From contig JACVTC010000054.1 of the NCBI GenBank assembly GCA_016946835.1, forward strand, positions 391,001-455,000: a DNA stretch of 64,000 nt, in the 5' to 3' direction. The DNA is from Neocallimastix lanati (nom. inval.). Taxonomy: Eukaryota > Neocallimastigomycota > Neocallimastigomycetes > Neocallimastigales > Neocallimastigaceae. The translations under genes were made by a program, and so were the position numbers. Under the pieces are notes generated by a model. That model worked only from the letters and a program-made list of their open reading frames with translations. It ran no database searches and had not been told where the DNA came from. This document shows, piece after piece, positions 24,827 through 42,284 of this stretch; position 1 is the stretch's first letter, and the number at the start of each line of letters is the position of its first letter.

Positions 24827-25973
24827 CTAAAATCAAAGAAATAAATAAATTTATAGAAAATTAAATATAAATTAAGTAAATAAAAAATAAATAATTTAAC
24901 ATAAGGTAAAAACTAATGAAATTTCTTAAAAATTTTTGGAAACGTAACCTTCATTATGAGAAATAAAATAAAGCTATTTATATGGATTTTAAATAAATAA
25001 TGATACCCTTTAAGATGATAAAAGAAAAAAGTTAGATATTGATATTTATATTTTTGATACACTAATAATCATAATAAATGTACTTGTAAAATTATTTAGA
25101 TACTATTTATAAAAATGGAATGTAAAGGAAGTTCTTGCGATTATTATTGGTAAGATTAAACTTAAAATTATGGAAATCTTTCTTATGATACTATTTATCG
25201 AGAATTAAAGATTATTTCAATATTACTAAAATGATATATATGTTAGAAAATTAGGATTTTTAGTTTACAACTATATAGTTTATGATACAAATAATATAGT
25301 TTTAAAAAAATTATTTTCTATAAATACTAAATATCTTTAAAGCCCGTGTACATTGAAATTAGCCATAAGTTTTTTTTTAAAAAAAAAAAAAAAAAAATAG
25401 AAGAATTTTATATTACAACAAAGAAGAAACAAAATGTAATTAAGATCATTACTCTATACTTTAATCAATTTTATTTAAGAAAAATTATGAAATTATGATA
25501 ATAAAATTAACCATAATTTTTATAATTAATAAATTATCATTTAATAATGTATATATTTTTTTTCCAATTTTAAACTTAAACATTTTTTTATATATATAAA
25601 GATTTCTCTTAATAATTTAAACCATACAAATGAATATCTATAACAAGAAGTAATACATAAACAATAATTATATTATATATATAAAAAAAAGATAAAACAA
25701 TATAAAATGAGGAAAACGAAATTCTATTTTTCTTTACTTTAAATACTATTTTTAATACCATTTTAAATGTGTATAAAAAACAAATAATGAATTGTCGTAT
25801 GAAGTATTTCAATAAAGGTTTAATCCATTAAATGAGTTTGAAAATATTCAAGAAATAACAAAAAATATTAAGCAATGTAAAAATATAATATTAAATTTTT
25901 ATAAAAAAAATATTATATGATCGTTGTTACGAATATATAATATATATATAAAAAAAAAAAAAAAAAAAAAAAA
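24827..25973. other. Intergenic, no intact gene
   Basis: A/T-rich. Short coding-like words are broken by many stops, for example MECKGSSCDYYW at about 25114-25149. The apparent minus-strand ORF at 25609-25812 looks like A/T noise. Confidence 0.4.
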
Positions 25974-26361
25974 TATGAAAGTCTTTATTAGATAATTATA
26001 TAATACTTCAAAAATTTAATGTGCCATATTATAAACTATTTGCTGGGTTATATTCGAGAGATTATTATGGAAAACAATATTTCATTACAGAATTTTTTAA
26101 AAAAAAAATAATGAAAAATTTTGGTATAATACTGATTCTTATGAAGAATATTTTTATATTGAAAAAGTTAATTACGTTTTATTAGAACCGCACTACTTAA
26201 ATTCATATAAATATTTAAACTCAATGGACTGTTCTTCATAGCTTAATATAACTGAAGTTAATCAAGAATCAAATTCATCAAAAATAATGGCATTATTTTT
26301 GATGCATATTATTGTTTTTAATAATCATTTTACTAAATTTTATCTTGTTCTATACTCATTG
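25974..26361 (+). pseudogene. Decayed coding region, unidentified
   Basis: One frame contains KFNVPYYKLFAGLYSRDYYG and then KQYFITEFFKKK up to an A run at about 26100-26109. After a frame change it continues as FWYNTDSYEEYFYIEKVNYV and LLEPHYLNSYKYLNSMDCSS, followed by a stop, then LNITEVNQESNSSKIMALF. The residue mix is protein-like and unlike the surrounding noise, but it is broken by a frameshift and stops. I do not recognise the family. Confidence 0.35.
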
Positions 26362-26670
26362 TAATAATAGATAGTTTTTAAGTCTTTATATTATATTCAT
26401 TTATTAGGCTATCTAAATAAATTCAATGTTTTTATAATTTTAAATTAGATAAGATATAAATTATTCCTTAACATATATATATTTAAAAAAATTTACAAAT
26501 CAAATTTATATATATTCATTACTCAAATCATTAAAAATTTAAAGATTTACAAAAAATTTTGATATAATGAATATTTTATCTTTTTATTATAATAGAAAAT
26601 ATTCTTTAAATTATTTGTAAAATTTTTAAATAAAAAACTACCAAAATATTTATAAATGCACTTTATAATA

Positions 26671-26720
<50 letters not shown>

Positions 26721-27196
26721 GTTTTTTATGTTTATATAATATGGTTTTTTACTATTTATAATATTTTTAAACTAATATATAAATGATAGTTAGCATTATC
26801 AATATAACATTTAATATTACATTATTAATATTTCCTATTTTAAAATTGAAGTTATTATTATAAATATAATTAATTAATCTTATTTAGTAAATTTAAATTA
26901 TTATAATTAAATATTATATTATTTTTTTATATTTATATAATAATAATAATATTTTTGATTAAATATAAAAATTTAAGTATAATAATTTATTATTATTTTT
27001 TTAATTTATACTTGAATTCTTTTATTGCAATATTGTTGTTGTTGTTACCTTAATTATTATTTTATTAACACTATTGCTATATAAAAAAATAAAAGTTCAT
27101 GTATGTAATATTAAAGTATATTAATGATAAATTTTTTATATATTAATTTATTTAGGCATGTTTATGAAAGGATATATTATTACATAGTAAATATAT
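26362..27196. other. Intergenic, nothing recognised
   Basis: A/T spacer downstream of the receptor-like gene, with an ATA repeat near 26669-26719. Confidence 0.5.
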
Positions 27197-32868
<5,672 letters not shown>

Positions 32869-33477
32869 GTTTAGTTGATTATATGACTTATTTTTTTAAT
32901 ATATTACAAAATAAAATAAAATAATATATATTAAAAAAAAAAAAAAAAAAATAGATATTTTAAGATACTTTTATGATAAATTTTTTAATTTTAAATAATT
33001 ATATAATTATATTCTAAAAAATATTTCTTTTCAAATACATTCACTAGATTATAAAAAGTTAAAAATAATAATTTTTCTTAAAATTTAAATAATATATAAA
33101 AATATTTATATCTATATATACATATATACAATATACAATATATTAAAATTTAAAATTTTAAAATTTTAATTTTATTGTAATTGATTAATAAAATAATTAA
33201 AAGTTTTTAATAATTTTATTTTTATATATAATTTAATATTTTGAATTTTGTTATATTTTATATCATCAAATATATATAATTCTTAATTCTATTTTCTAAA
33301 AAAAAAATAATAATAATAATAATAATAATTATAATTAGTTATTAAAACATCTATTTTTAATATGACATTTCTACTACGGAAAAAAAAAAAAAAAAAAAAA
33401 AAAAATCTATATTAAAAAAATTTAACTATTATTTTAATTTTTTTTTTTTTTTATTAAATAAATGATATTTATAATTA
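32869..33477. other. Intergenic between the receptor-like gene and the retrotransposon nest
   Basis: A/T spacer with no coding signal. It would carry the promoter of the minus-strand receptor-like gene. Confidence 0.5.
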
Positions 33478-33482
33478 CTTTC
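33478..33482. repeat. Target-site duplication CTTTC, left copy
   Basis: The five bases CTTTC directly precede the copia 5' LTR, and the same five follow the 3' LTR at 46847-46851. Confidence 0.9.
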
Positions 33483-33753
33483 TGTTAAATATCACAGTTA
33501 TGTGTTTAATTACATTGTACATTATACTACATTATTAAGTGTAAAATATTTTTTTATTCGATAATATAATGCAGTGTAACGTTAAATGTTACCAATAATG
33601 TTAGACTAGAAAATAAATATAAATAACATGTAATAACATATTCTTAAATGAATAAGGTCTTTCTAAATGTAAAAGCAATAAATAAATAAATAAATAAATA
33701 AACACATAATAAAATATAAATATCATTTCTGAATTTAAGTGTTATATTTAACA
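33483..33753 (+). repeat. copia 5' LTR, 271 bp
   Basis: Begins TGTTAAATATCACAG and ends GTTATATTTAACA. It contains an AAAT tandem (ataaataaataaataaataa). It looks base-for-base the same as the 3' LTR, which implies a recent insertion. Confidence 0.95.
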
Positions 33754-33785
33754 GATTAAGAGTCTCATGACTCAATAATTCATTA
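33754..33785 (+). promoter_or_regulatory. copia leader next to 5' LTR, probable primer-binding region with palindrome
   Basis: Directly after the LTR the leader reads gattaagagtctcatgactc, containing the perfect hairpin GAGTC-TCAT-GACTC. Copia elements prime minus-strand DNA from a tRNA or half-tRNA here. I could not match it to a specific tRNA. A similar sequence sits beside the decayed copia relic at 48462-48493. Confidence 0.5.
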
Positions 33786-33871
33786 ACAATTGCTGATATC
33801 AAAATCTAATATATTAAATATTAAACATTCATTAAATATTAAAATAAAGAAATATTGGCAGCCACATTAAA

Positions 33872-35497
33872 ATGACTAAATCAGATAATTCAACAGTTAC
33901 GGGGAGTTCTTCAAAAACTTCTTCAAAGACAACAAAGACTACAAATACATCGAGTACAACAATGAATGATACTCTTGTCGAAGTAGAACCTCCAAATATT
34001 CAAACCAACACAATTAATAAATTTCACATTCAAAACTTTAGAATTACAAATGAAAACTTTCACAAATGGCATTCAGACTTAAAATTATTCCTTGATTCTG
34101 AAGAATTGGGTGATTATATATCAAAGAATATCAAAGATATAAACACAAATAAAAAACATTTAAAATATGACAGTACAGTCAGAATTATAATATTAAACAG
34201 CCTCGACGAATATACAAAAAGCTTATTAAATAATTGTACAAGTGCCTACTTAATGATAAAGGAATTAAAGGAAAGATTTTCAGAAACAGGCCCTTCAAGA
34301 TTATTTGAAATTGAAATGAAGATAAAAAAGCTAGAAATCGAAAACGATGACTTTAAACTGTATTTAGATAATCTTAACTCATTATTTACAGAATACAATA
34401 ACGAGGCAAAATCTCAAAATAAGCCAGAACTAAGTGAAGAAACAAAAGTCTTGTATTCTTTAGAGGAACTAAATAAAGTCGGCATCGCATATTCATTCAC
34501 ATTTCTATATGTTGAAAAGACATTTAAGGATTTAAAAGAAGACATAACAAAACTAAGTACCATAATTAAGAAAAGTAAAAGTATTAAACGAGTAGAAATC
34601 AAGGAAACATATCAACACGAAGATCAAATTAATAGAGTCCGAAATGGGAAACTCCCATATAATTTTAATAAAGAAGCAAATTCCAACGAATACTGTCAAT
34701 ATTGCCATAAAAATGGGCACACTACTGATAACTGTTTCTTCAATCCATCGAATTCACCAAATAATAACTATAGAGGAGAAAAGAAAAATATTAATAATAA
34801 GTCAAGAAACAAAATTAAAATTAAAAGAACATCTTTAAACAGGAAAGGTAGTAAAAGAAACTTCAAATCTTATAACGTTAATTATGAAGAACAAAACAAT
34901 TCGAATTCAGATTCAGATCCTTCATTCGACTTCTGCTTCAATATAAAAACTAATTGTGTAAAAGATAATTTTAATAACAGTTCAATAACTTCCAGGAACA
35001 TAAGGGTAAATAAAGTAACTACCGAAATCTTAAAAGAAGAAAATAATATTATGGAAGATAACAATATAGAATCATGGATCATTGATAGTGGAACAGGGAT
35101 TAATTTATCTAAGAATATAAAAATACTATCAAACATTGAAGAAGTTGCCAATAGAGGAATTACATACCCAAACGGACAATCCGATAGAATATACAAAAAG
35201 GGTATGTACAAAGGGATGTATAAAAATAATAATTTTTCTATTGGAGAAGTATTTTATGCTCCAAACATACAAAATAATTTAATTTCCACTCATTACCTAT
35301 GTAAAAAAGGCTTCAAATTAGTAATGGATATGCATAACAATAAAGAAAGACTCCAAATATTTAAAAATAATAAACTAATTACTACCGTTTATACAAATGA
35401 TGAAAACCTCTTTACTTTAAATACAAGCTCAATGAAAAATAAAGATTATAATATAAACAATGTCGATTTAAAATTATGGCATGCTAGATTAGGCCAC
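33872..35497 (+). pseudogene. copia gag-pol, segment 1: gag, zinc knuckle, protease, start of integrase
   Basis: ATG 33872 opens MTKSDNSTVTG. A UBN2/retrotran_gag domain occupies about residues 50-240 (WHSDLKLFLDSEELG). A CCHC knuckle lies near residue 273 (CQYCHKNGHTTDNC). The aspartic protease motif WIIDSGTG is near residue 404, and the GAG-pre-integrase motif LWHARLGH is at the end. The frame then enters the LTR of the gypsy element and picks up about 13 foreign codons before a stop at 35534-35536. The segment is intact up to the insertion point. On its own it could make only Gag and protease. Confidence 0.93.
35493..35497. repeat. Target-site duplication GCCAC, left copy
   Basis: GCCAC precedes the gypsy 5' LTR and recurs at 42280-42284 after the 3' LTR, proving insertion into the copia integrase region. 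Confidence 0.93.
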
Positions 35498-36270
35498 TGT
35501 AAAGATATTATTAATATCTTTATAAATTTTAATTAAATTTAATCATAAATTTAAGTAAAATTGAAATAAATCTATTAAAAATCACGTGTATAAAATTATT
35601 GCAAATAATTTTAAACAAAACTTCGACTTCTTCCCAATCATATTAATAAATTAAAAATTTCTCTTGTGAAACTAGTAATTGAAAATCATTTCTTTTTATG
35701 TAATTTAATTTAAATAATAAGAGTTAAGGTTTTTTACAAGATAAATTAACAACATGAAACTATGCAATTAGTCATGTTGAAACTTACGGCATTTTATGCT
35801 AAATTTATATTAAATAATTATGACAACTTTTATATTATTTTAAAATAGAAAATATATAATAAATTTACTAATAATATTTAAATAATAAATAAATAATAAA
35901 TGAACTCAATTAGAATTGATTATATTTATTTTAGTTATTAATTATAATTCTCTTTATTTAGTAATAGTTAATTATTTATTATTAGTTTAGGTTAGTATTG
36001 TTTTTAAATAAATAGTTAGATAATATAATTCAATAGGAATTATATATTCTAAATGTAATAAGATAAAAATATAAATAGTTAACCAAATTTCATGTATTTT
36101 AATCGATGTAATTGTTATTAACGATTTATTGTTAATAACACTAATAAGTAATAAAGATTATTTTAAAATCTAAATATAATAAAACTTATTTGTTTATAAA
36201 ACATTTTTGTGTTATTTAGTGTTATTATAATTTTTGACTTATAATCTATTTTTTAAATCAAAACTTTATA
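35498..36270 (+). repeat. gypsy 5' LTR, 773 bp
   Basis: Begins TGTAAAGATATTATTAATATC and ends AATCAAAACTTTATA. The termini are imperfect inverted repeats (TGTAAAG/CTTTATA) and do not end in the usual CA. Confidence 0.95.
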
Positions 36271-36375
36271 ATAACAATTACCTTTTTCTCTCAATAAAAT
36301 ACGTTATAAGTCAAGATTATAACACGTGATACGTTAACAGTGGCTTGTGTGTGGCTTGATTCAAAATATTTTTTT

Positions 36376-36435
36376 ACCAGTTTTAGATTATTGCTATCAG
36401 TTTCAGAATATTGCCACCAGCTCTATAATATTGCT
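36376..36435 (+). repeat. Three 20-bp repeats in the gypsy leader
   Basis: Units accagttttagattattgct, atcagtttcagaatattgcc and accagctctataatattgct lie in tandem between the 5' LTR and the gag-pol start. Confidence 0.8.
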
Positions 36436-36648
36436 ACCGAAATTACAATTACATGTCTTAGAACAAGATTCGAAAAATCATAAACCTTTAATATTTTAAT
36501 TTATAACGTTACGTTTACTCGACAGCACCGCTTCAAAGGATAGAGCTAGATCGACTAGATGAAAAAACGTTATAGTTTGAAATATTTATTTGTTTGATAT
36601 TTTTGTTAAAGAAATTGCAAAAATTTAAGTCAATTTAAAATAATCAAA

Positions 36649-39600
36649 TTGGAGGGATTTAACAACCTAATAAGAAGATTCGAAGACCTTAACCTGCAAG
36701 AAATGAATCAAGAGAATCATCAAGTTCTGCCCCGTAACAATCAAAAGATTGTTAACGAACCACCGCTATTTTCTGGAATCAAGAAGGACTTTGATGGCTT
36801 CCTTACAAGAGCTGAAATAGCTATGGAAGCCAATCCACAAGGTTTCAATAACGACCATACAAAGGTCAGATTTATAATTTCTTATCTTGTCGGTGATCCC
36901 TTGATATGGGCCTCAAACTTGCGAAGAAATAATGATCCCCTGCTCAATGTTTATGAAGATTTTATTCAAGAATTAAGAAATCAATTTGGAGAGCAGGACA
37001 TGAGCACAGTTGTCGCAAACGGTAAATTATGCAGCATCCGACAACATAAATTTGGTCATGTTAGTGAGTATATAAATGAATTTAATAAAATCAGCAGACA
37101 TTCAGATTTTAACGATTCTGCTAAGATTTATATGTTTGTAAAAGGACTTCACTACAAGATGAGGGAGCACCTTGCAGTGGTAAATCCAAATCCCAACAAC
37201 TTAAGAAGACTTTTCACTGATGTCCTTAGTATCGAAAGCTTAACTAAGAGACATGAAATAAATGAATTTTTCTATCATAATTATTACCATCGTAAGGAAA
37301 TAAATAATAATAATCATGCGTCTACTAGTGACCCAATGGAAATAGATTTATACAGAATTAAGAGAGGACAAACGAATACAAGTTACTTCCCTTCTAACCA
37401 GAAATTATATCAAGAAAACTCGAATTCAAGAGATGAAGAAAGAAGGAAAGGATTGTGCTATTATTGTAAAAAACCAGGTCATCGCTATTTTAACTGTCCA
37501 AATAAGAAGAAACCTGCCGGAGTCAAGATTATCAGTAAACAAGAAAACACCGCTACCACACCCTCAAGTAGTTTAAGAAGAATTAGAAGAATCAACAGCC
37601 AAGAAGATATTGTCAAAGTTAGAAAAATCGTGGAAGAACAAAACTCACTTTTGACAAAGAAAAGTAATATCATTGATTTCTATATTAAAACAAACGATAC
37701 AGAAGAAGTAAAAGCAAGAGTTCTGATCGATTCTGGTTCTGATCTTAATTTTATCCATCCTGAATTCGCTAAAGCCTTTGGAATTAAAACAAAAGAAATC
37801 GAAGAACCTTTCCGTGTTACTGGTCTTGGATATGGTGTTTCATCAGTAAAAAAGGAAACTGAGAAATGCGTTCTTCGTTTAAGGAACCACTTGGAAACGA
37901 TTCAACTCTATGTTCTCAGGATTCCTGATGTTGATATTATCTTGGGTTTACCATGGATCAATAAGCACTCCCCCTACAACTACCATGACGCAAAGAAGAT
38001 TTCTTTCGGATCCGGTTTTTGTGCAAGACATTGTAACAATGGTAAAAGAAAAAGGAAAAACAAGAACAAGAAAAGGAACAAAGGAAAAGAACCTGCTACC
38101 AACCTAGAAGAAAACAAAGTTATTATTGAAGAATCAAGAAAAAGAAAACCTCTCTTTGACTCTGATTCCGACTCTGACTCAGAAGAAGAAATTTCTATTC
38201 GTGGCCGCCGAACTCGTATTAGAACTTGCTCTGAATTTAATAATTATGATAGTGATAGTGATATTAATGATACTTTTATGTTAGATAATTTTAGTGATAG
38301 CATTAGTGATAGTGATAACTTTAGCGATAGTGATGATATTATTGTTATGAATTGTGATAGTAAAATTAGTACTAATAGTTTAAGGATTTTAAAGAAAATT
38401 TGTGAATCTAGTAAATGTAAGAAATTAAATGTAATTGAAAAATGTAATGATGAAGATAATAATTTAAATAAAGATGGTGAAAAGGTCGAAGTACCTGAAA
38501 TCTATTTGATGTTTAAAGAAGTGTTTAATGAAAATAATTGTAATGTGTTACCTCCGCATCGTAATTATGATTGTGAAATTAAATTAAAAGATAATTGTAG
38601 TCTATTTTATGGTCCGTTGTACCCTTTAACTGAAACGGAGAGAGAAGAATTAAAGAAATATTTAGAAGAGAATTTAAAAAAGGGTTTTATTAGGAAATCT
38701 TCTTCTCCTGCTGGTGCACCTATTTTATTTGTTAGAAAAAAGGATGGTACTTATAGACTAGTTATTGATTATAGAAAATTGAACGAAATGACCATCCGTA
38801 ACTCTTATCCACTTCCTTTAATTAGTGAATTGCTGGATAGAGTTAAAGGTGCTAAATATTTTACTAAGTTAGATTTAAAATCTGCTTATAACTTAGTAAG
38901 AATTAAAGAAGGTGACGAGTACAAAACTGCCTTTCGTACAAGATACGGGCACTTTGAATATCTCGTTATGCCTTTTGGGCTTAAGAATGCCCCTGCTACA
39001 TTCCAACATTTTATAAATGATGTTCTCAGTGATTACTTAGATGATTTTGTAATCTCTTACATTGATGACATTTTAATTTATTCTAATACTTTAGAAGAAC
39101 ATCATGTACATGTTAAGAAAGTTTTAAGAAAATTGTTAGAGAATCATTTAGTTGTTAAATTAGAAAAGTGTGAATTTGATGTAACTGAAACTACCTTTCT
39201 TGGTTATGTTTTATCAAGAGATGGAATTAAAATGGATAAAGAAAAAGTTAAAGCAATTTTAGATTGGCTTGTTCCAACAAACGTTAAAGAAATTCAATCG
39301 TTTATTGGACTTTGTAATTATTACAGAATTTTTATTAAAGACTTTGCGAAAATTGCAAATCCTCTCCACAAATTAACTAGAAAAAATGTTCCTTTTAATT
39401 GGAGTTCTGAACAACAAAAAGCGTTTGATACTTTAAAAGAATTATTTACTACTGCTCCTATTTTGAAACATCCTGATAGCAACAAACAATTCATTGTTGA
39501 AACTGATGCTAGTAATTTTGCTGTTGGTGCAATTCTTTCTCAGGAATTTGATGGGCATTTGCATCCAATTGCTTTTATTTCTACTAGCTTAACTAAATCC

Positions 39601-41469
39601 CAAAGAAATTACCCTATCTATGACAAAGAACTTCTTGCTATTAAAGTTGCATTGGAAGGATGGAGACATTACTTAGAAGGAGCTCGCCATCAGTTTATTA
39701 TTTATACATATCATAAGAATTTAACTTTCCCTCGAAAACCTGAACTTCTTTCCCAACGCCAAATTCGTTGGTATGAATTCTTATCTAGATTTGATTTTAA
39801 ACTAATTTACAGAGCTGGTAAAAAGTCAGGTAAACCAGATATTTTATCAAGACGCAGTGATCATTTATTTGCTAGTGTTCGTCCTATTTCATGCGTTATT
39901 AATTCATGTAGTTTTAAGAATGATTCTTTAATCTCCTCTATTCATGATTCTCTAGCTAATGATGAATTCTATTGCAAAATAACTGAATTTCTTAAAAATG
40001 ATAAATCAAAAGATCCCCCTTTTAGTAAAATCGATAAATTTTCTCTTGACAAAAATGGTTATTTACTTTTTGAAAATTTAATTTATGTTCCCAATAAAAT
40101 TAGAATAAGAGTTTTAGAACTCCATCATGACTCTATTTCTGCTGGTCATTTTGGAATTAATAAAACTATTGAACTTATCTCTCGTAATTTCTGGTGGCCT
40201 AAATTACAAAAAGATGTTAAAATGTTTATTAAATCTTGTGAAATTTGTTCAAAATCCAAAATCCCAAGACATAAGCCATATGGTTTACTTTCTCCACTTT
40301 CTACACCAAATAGAGCCTGGTCTGCTATCTCTATGGATTTTATTGTTGAACTTCCGAAATCCAAAGATATGACCACTATAATGGTTGTTGTGGATCGCTT
40401 AACTAAAATGGCTCATTTTATACCTTTTAGATGTCTTCCTACTGCTTCTATTGCTGCTGATTCTTTCATTGCTAATATTTTTAAACTTCATGGTTTCCCC
40501 GATTCTATTATTTCTGATCGTGGTTCTCAGTTTACCTCTGATTTTTGGAATCGTCTTTGCTCTCTTTTAAATATTAAGCATTCTTTTTCTACTGCTTATC
40601 ACCCGCAGACCGATGGTCAAACGGAGAGGGTGAACTCGATATTGGAACAATATCTTCGTTGTTTCATCAATGAAAAGCAAAATAACTGGCTTGATTTATT
40701 ACCTTTTGCAGAATTTTCCTATAATAATACTTTACAACAGTCAATAAATCAATCACCATTTTTTGCAAATTATGGTTTTAATCCGAAATTTAATCCTGAA
40801 ATTCCTTCAAATGAGAATCCGCATAGAGCTGAGAAAAGAATATTAAATATTAATGAAAACATTAAATTTTTAAAAGAAAACTTAGAGCAAGCAAAAAAGA
40901 CTTATAAGAAATATGCAGATCTGAAAAGAATGGATTCTCCAGATTTTAAAGTAGGAAATAAAGTTTATCTTTTAAAGGGTAATACAACAAAGAAAAATAG
41001 AAAATTATCTGATCAACTAATAGGACCTTTTGAAATAATAAGAAAAGTTAGTGACTTAGCGTACGAACTTAAACTTCCTAATAATATGCGTTGTCACCCT
41101 GTATTTCATGTTTCACTTCTCGAACCTTACCATGAAAATGAATTTTCAAACAGAAGAAATACTCGTAGAAGAAATATTAATCTTAATACGGATACAATTG
41201 ATAGAACTCCTGAAAGAATAATTAAAATGAAAACCTTTAACAATAAGAATCGTTACTTGATTAAATGGAAAGGATGCGATTTTAGTGAAAATACTTGGAT
41301 TGATGAAGATCAAATTCTTGATAGACAATTAATACAAGAATATTACAGAAAAGAAAAGAAGAACAAATCTTCGAATGTTAACAACGAATTCTGTCAACCA
41401 CCTGATGATGCAAACGAGTACTATGTTAGACATAAATATCAACCTTTTGTAATTGATCTTCCTTCTTAA
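36649..41469 (+). CDS. Ty3/gypsy chromovirus Gag-Pol polyprotein, single frame
   Basis: The open frame begins 18 codons before the first ATG at 36703. The upstream part starts with TTG, so translation begins either at ATG 36703 (MNQENHQVLPRNN) or at a non-AUG codon. In order come: Gag capsid (PPLFSGIKKDFDGFLTRAE); CCHC knuckle near residue 270 (CYYCKKPGHRYFNC); aspartic protease (VLIDSGSDLNF) near 360; an acidic DSDSDSDSEEE linker; reverse transcriptase with VIDYRKLN near 704 and the YIDD catalytic box at 804; RNase H (VETDASNFAVGA) near 950; an integrase zinc finger (HHDSISAGHF...CEICSKSK); the D,D-35-E core (MDFIVELP, SDRGSQF, HPQTDGQTERVN); and a chromodomain (YLIKWKGCDFSENTWIDED) near 1530-1570. 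No stops or frameshifts. Chromodomains in this clade direct insertion to marked chromatin. Confidence 0.95.
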   Translation: MEGFNNLIRRFEDLNLQEMNQENHQVLPRNNQKIVNEPPLFSGIKKDFDGFLTRAEIAMEANPQGFNNDHTKVRFIISYLVGDPLIWASNLRRNNDPLLNVYEDFIQELRNQFGEQDMSTVVANGKLCSIRQHKFGHVSEYINEFNKISRHSDFNDSAKIYMFVKGLHYKMREHLAVVNPNPNNLRRLFTDVLSIESLTKRHEINEFFYHNYYHRKEINNNNHASTSDPMEIDLYRIKRGQTNTSYFPSNQKLYQENSNSRDEERRKGLCYYCKKPGHRYFNCPNKKKPAGVKIISKQENTATTPSSSLRRIRRINSQEDIVKVRKIVEEQNSLLTKKSNIIDFYIKTNDTEEVKARVLIDSGSDLNFIHPEFAKAFGIKTKEIEEPFRVTGLGYGVSSVKKETEKCVLRLRNHLETIQLYVLRIPDVDIILGLPWINKHSPYNYHDAKKISFGSGFCARHCNNGKRKRKNKNKKRNKGKEPATNLEENKVIIEESRKRKPLFDSDSDSDSEEEISIRGRRTRIRTCSEFNNYDSDSDINDTFMLDNFSDSISDSDNFSDSDDIIVMNCDSKISTNSLRILKKICESSKCKKLNVIEKCNDEDNNLNKDGEKVEVPEIYLMFKEVFNENNCNVLPPHRNYDCEIKLKDNCSLFYGPLYPLTETEREELKKYLEENLKKGFIRKSSSPAGAPILFVRKKDGTYRLVIDYRKLNEMTIRNSYPLPLISELLDRVKGAKYFTKLDLKSAYNLVRIKEGDEYKTAFRTRYGHFEYLVMPFGLKNAPATFQHFINDVLSDYLDDFVISYIDDILIYSNTLEEHHVHVKKVLRKLLENHLVVKLEKCEFDVTETTFLGYVLSRDGIKMDKEKVKAILDWLVPTNVKEIQSFIGLCNYYRIFIKDFAKIANPLHKLTRKNVPFNWSSEQQKAFDTLKELFTTAPILKHPDSNKQFIVETDASNFAVGAILSQEFDGHLHPIAFISTSLTKSQRNYPIYDKELLAIKVALEGWRHYLEGARHQFIIYTYHKNLTFPRKPELLSQRQIRWYEFLSRFDFKLIYRAGKKSGKPDILSRRSDHLFASVRPISCVINSCSFKNDSLISSIHDSLANDEFYCKITEFLKNDKSKDPPFSKIDKFSLDKNGYLLFENLIYVPNKIRIRVLELHHDSISAGHFGINKTIELISRNFWWPKLQKDVKMFIKSCEICSKSKIPRHKPYGLLSPLSTPNRAWSAISMDFIVELPKSKDMTTIMVVVDRLTKMAHFIPFRCLPTASIAADSFIANIFKLHGFPDSIISDRGSQFTSDFWNRLCSLLNIKHSFSTAYHPQTDGQTERVNSILEQYLRCFINEKQNNWLDLLPFAEFSYNNTLQQSINQSPFFANYGFNPKFNPEIPSNENPHRAEKRILNINENIKFLKENLEQAKKTYKKYADLKRMDSPDFKVGNKVYLLKGNTTKKNRKLSDQLIGPFEIIRKVSDLAYELKLPNNMRCHPVFHVSLLEPYHENEFSNRRNTRRRNINLNTDTIDRTPERIIKMKTFNNKNRYLIKWKGCDFSENTWIDEDQILDRQLIQEYYRKEKKNKSSNVNNEFCQPPDDANEYYVRHKYQPFVIDLPS

Positions 41470-41506
41470 AGTTAATCTCGCAGGAGCTCGACTTAAGGGG
41501 CGAGAT

Positions 41507-42279
41507 TGTAAAGATATTATTAATATCTTTATAAATTTTAATTAAATTTAATCATAAATTTAAGTAAAATTGAAATAAATCTATTAAAAATCACGTGTAT
41601 AAAATTATTGCAAATAATTTTAAACAAAACTTCGACTTCTTCCCAATCATATTAATAAATTAAAAATTTCTCTTGTGAAACTAGTAATTGAAAATCATTT
41701 CTTTTTATGTAATTTAATTTAAATAATAAGAGTTAAGGTTTTTTACAAGATAAATTAACAACATGAAACTATGCAATTAGTCATGTTGAAACTTACGGCA
41801 TTTTATGCTAAATTTATATTAAATAATTATGACAACTTTTATATTATTTTAAAATAGAAAATATATAATAAATTTACTAATAATATTTAAATAATAAATA
41901 AATAATAAATGAACTCAATTAGAATTGATTATATTTATTTTAGTTATTAATTATAATTCTCTTTATTTAGTAATAGTTAATTATTTATTATTAGTTTAGG
42001 TTAGTATTGTTTTTAAATAAATAGTTAGATAATATAATTCAATAGGAATTATATATTCTAAATGTAATAAGATAAAAATATAAATAGTTAACCAAATTTC
42101 ATGTATTTTAATCGATGTAATTGTTATTAACGATTTATTGTTAATAACACTAATAAGTAATAAAGATTATTTTAAAATCTAAATATAATAAAACTTATTT
42201 GTTTATAAAACATTTTTGTGTTATTTAGTGTTATTATAATTTTTGACTTATAATCTATTTTTTAAATCAAAACTTTATA
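41507..42279 (+). repeat. gypsy 3' LTR, 773 bp
   Basis: Same sequence as the 5' LTR over its whole length as far as can be read. It is followed by GCCAC, and then the copia frame resumes. Confidence 0.95.
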
Positions 42280-42284
42280 GCCAC

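Larger units (their letters stand above)
35498..42279 (+). mobile_element. Full-length Ty3/gypsy chromovirus nested in the copia element
   Basis: 6782 bp with 773-bp LTRs (TGTAAAGATATT...AACTTTATA) that appear identical, GCCAC target duplications, one long gag-pol frame, a polypurine tract (aaggggcgagat) just before the 3' LTR and a C-terminal chromodomain. The order protease-RT-RNase H-integrase is that of Metaviridae. All parts look intact, so it may be able to move. Confidence 0.95.
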
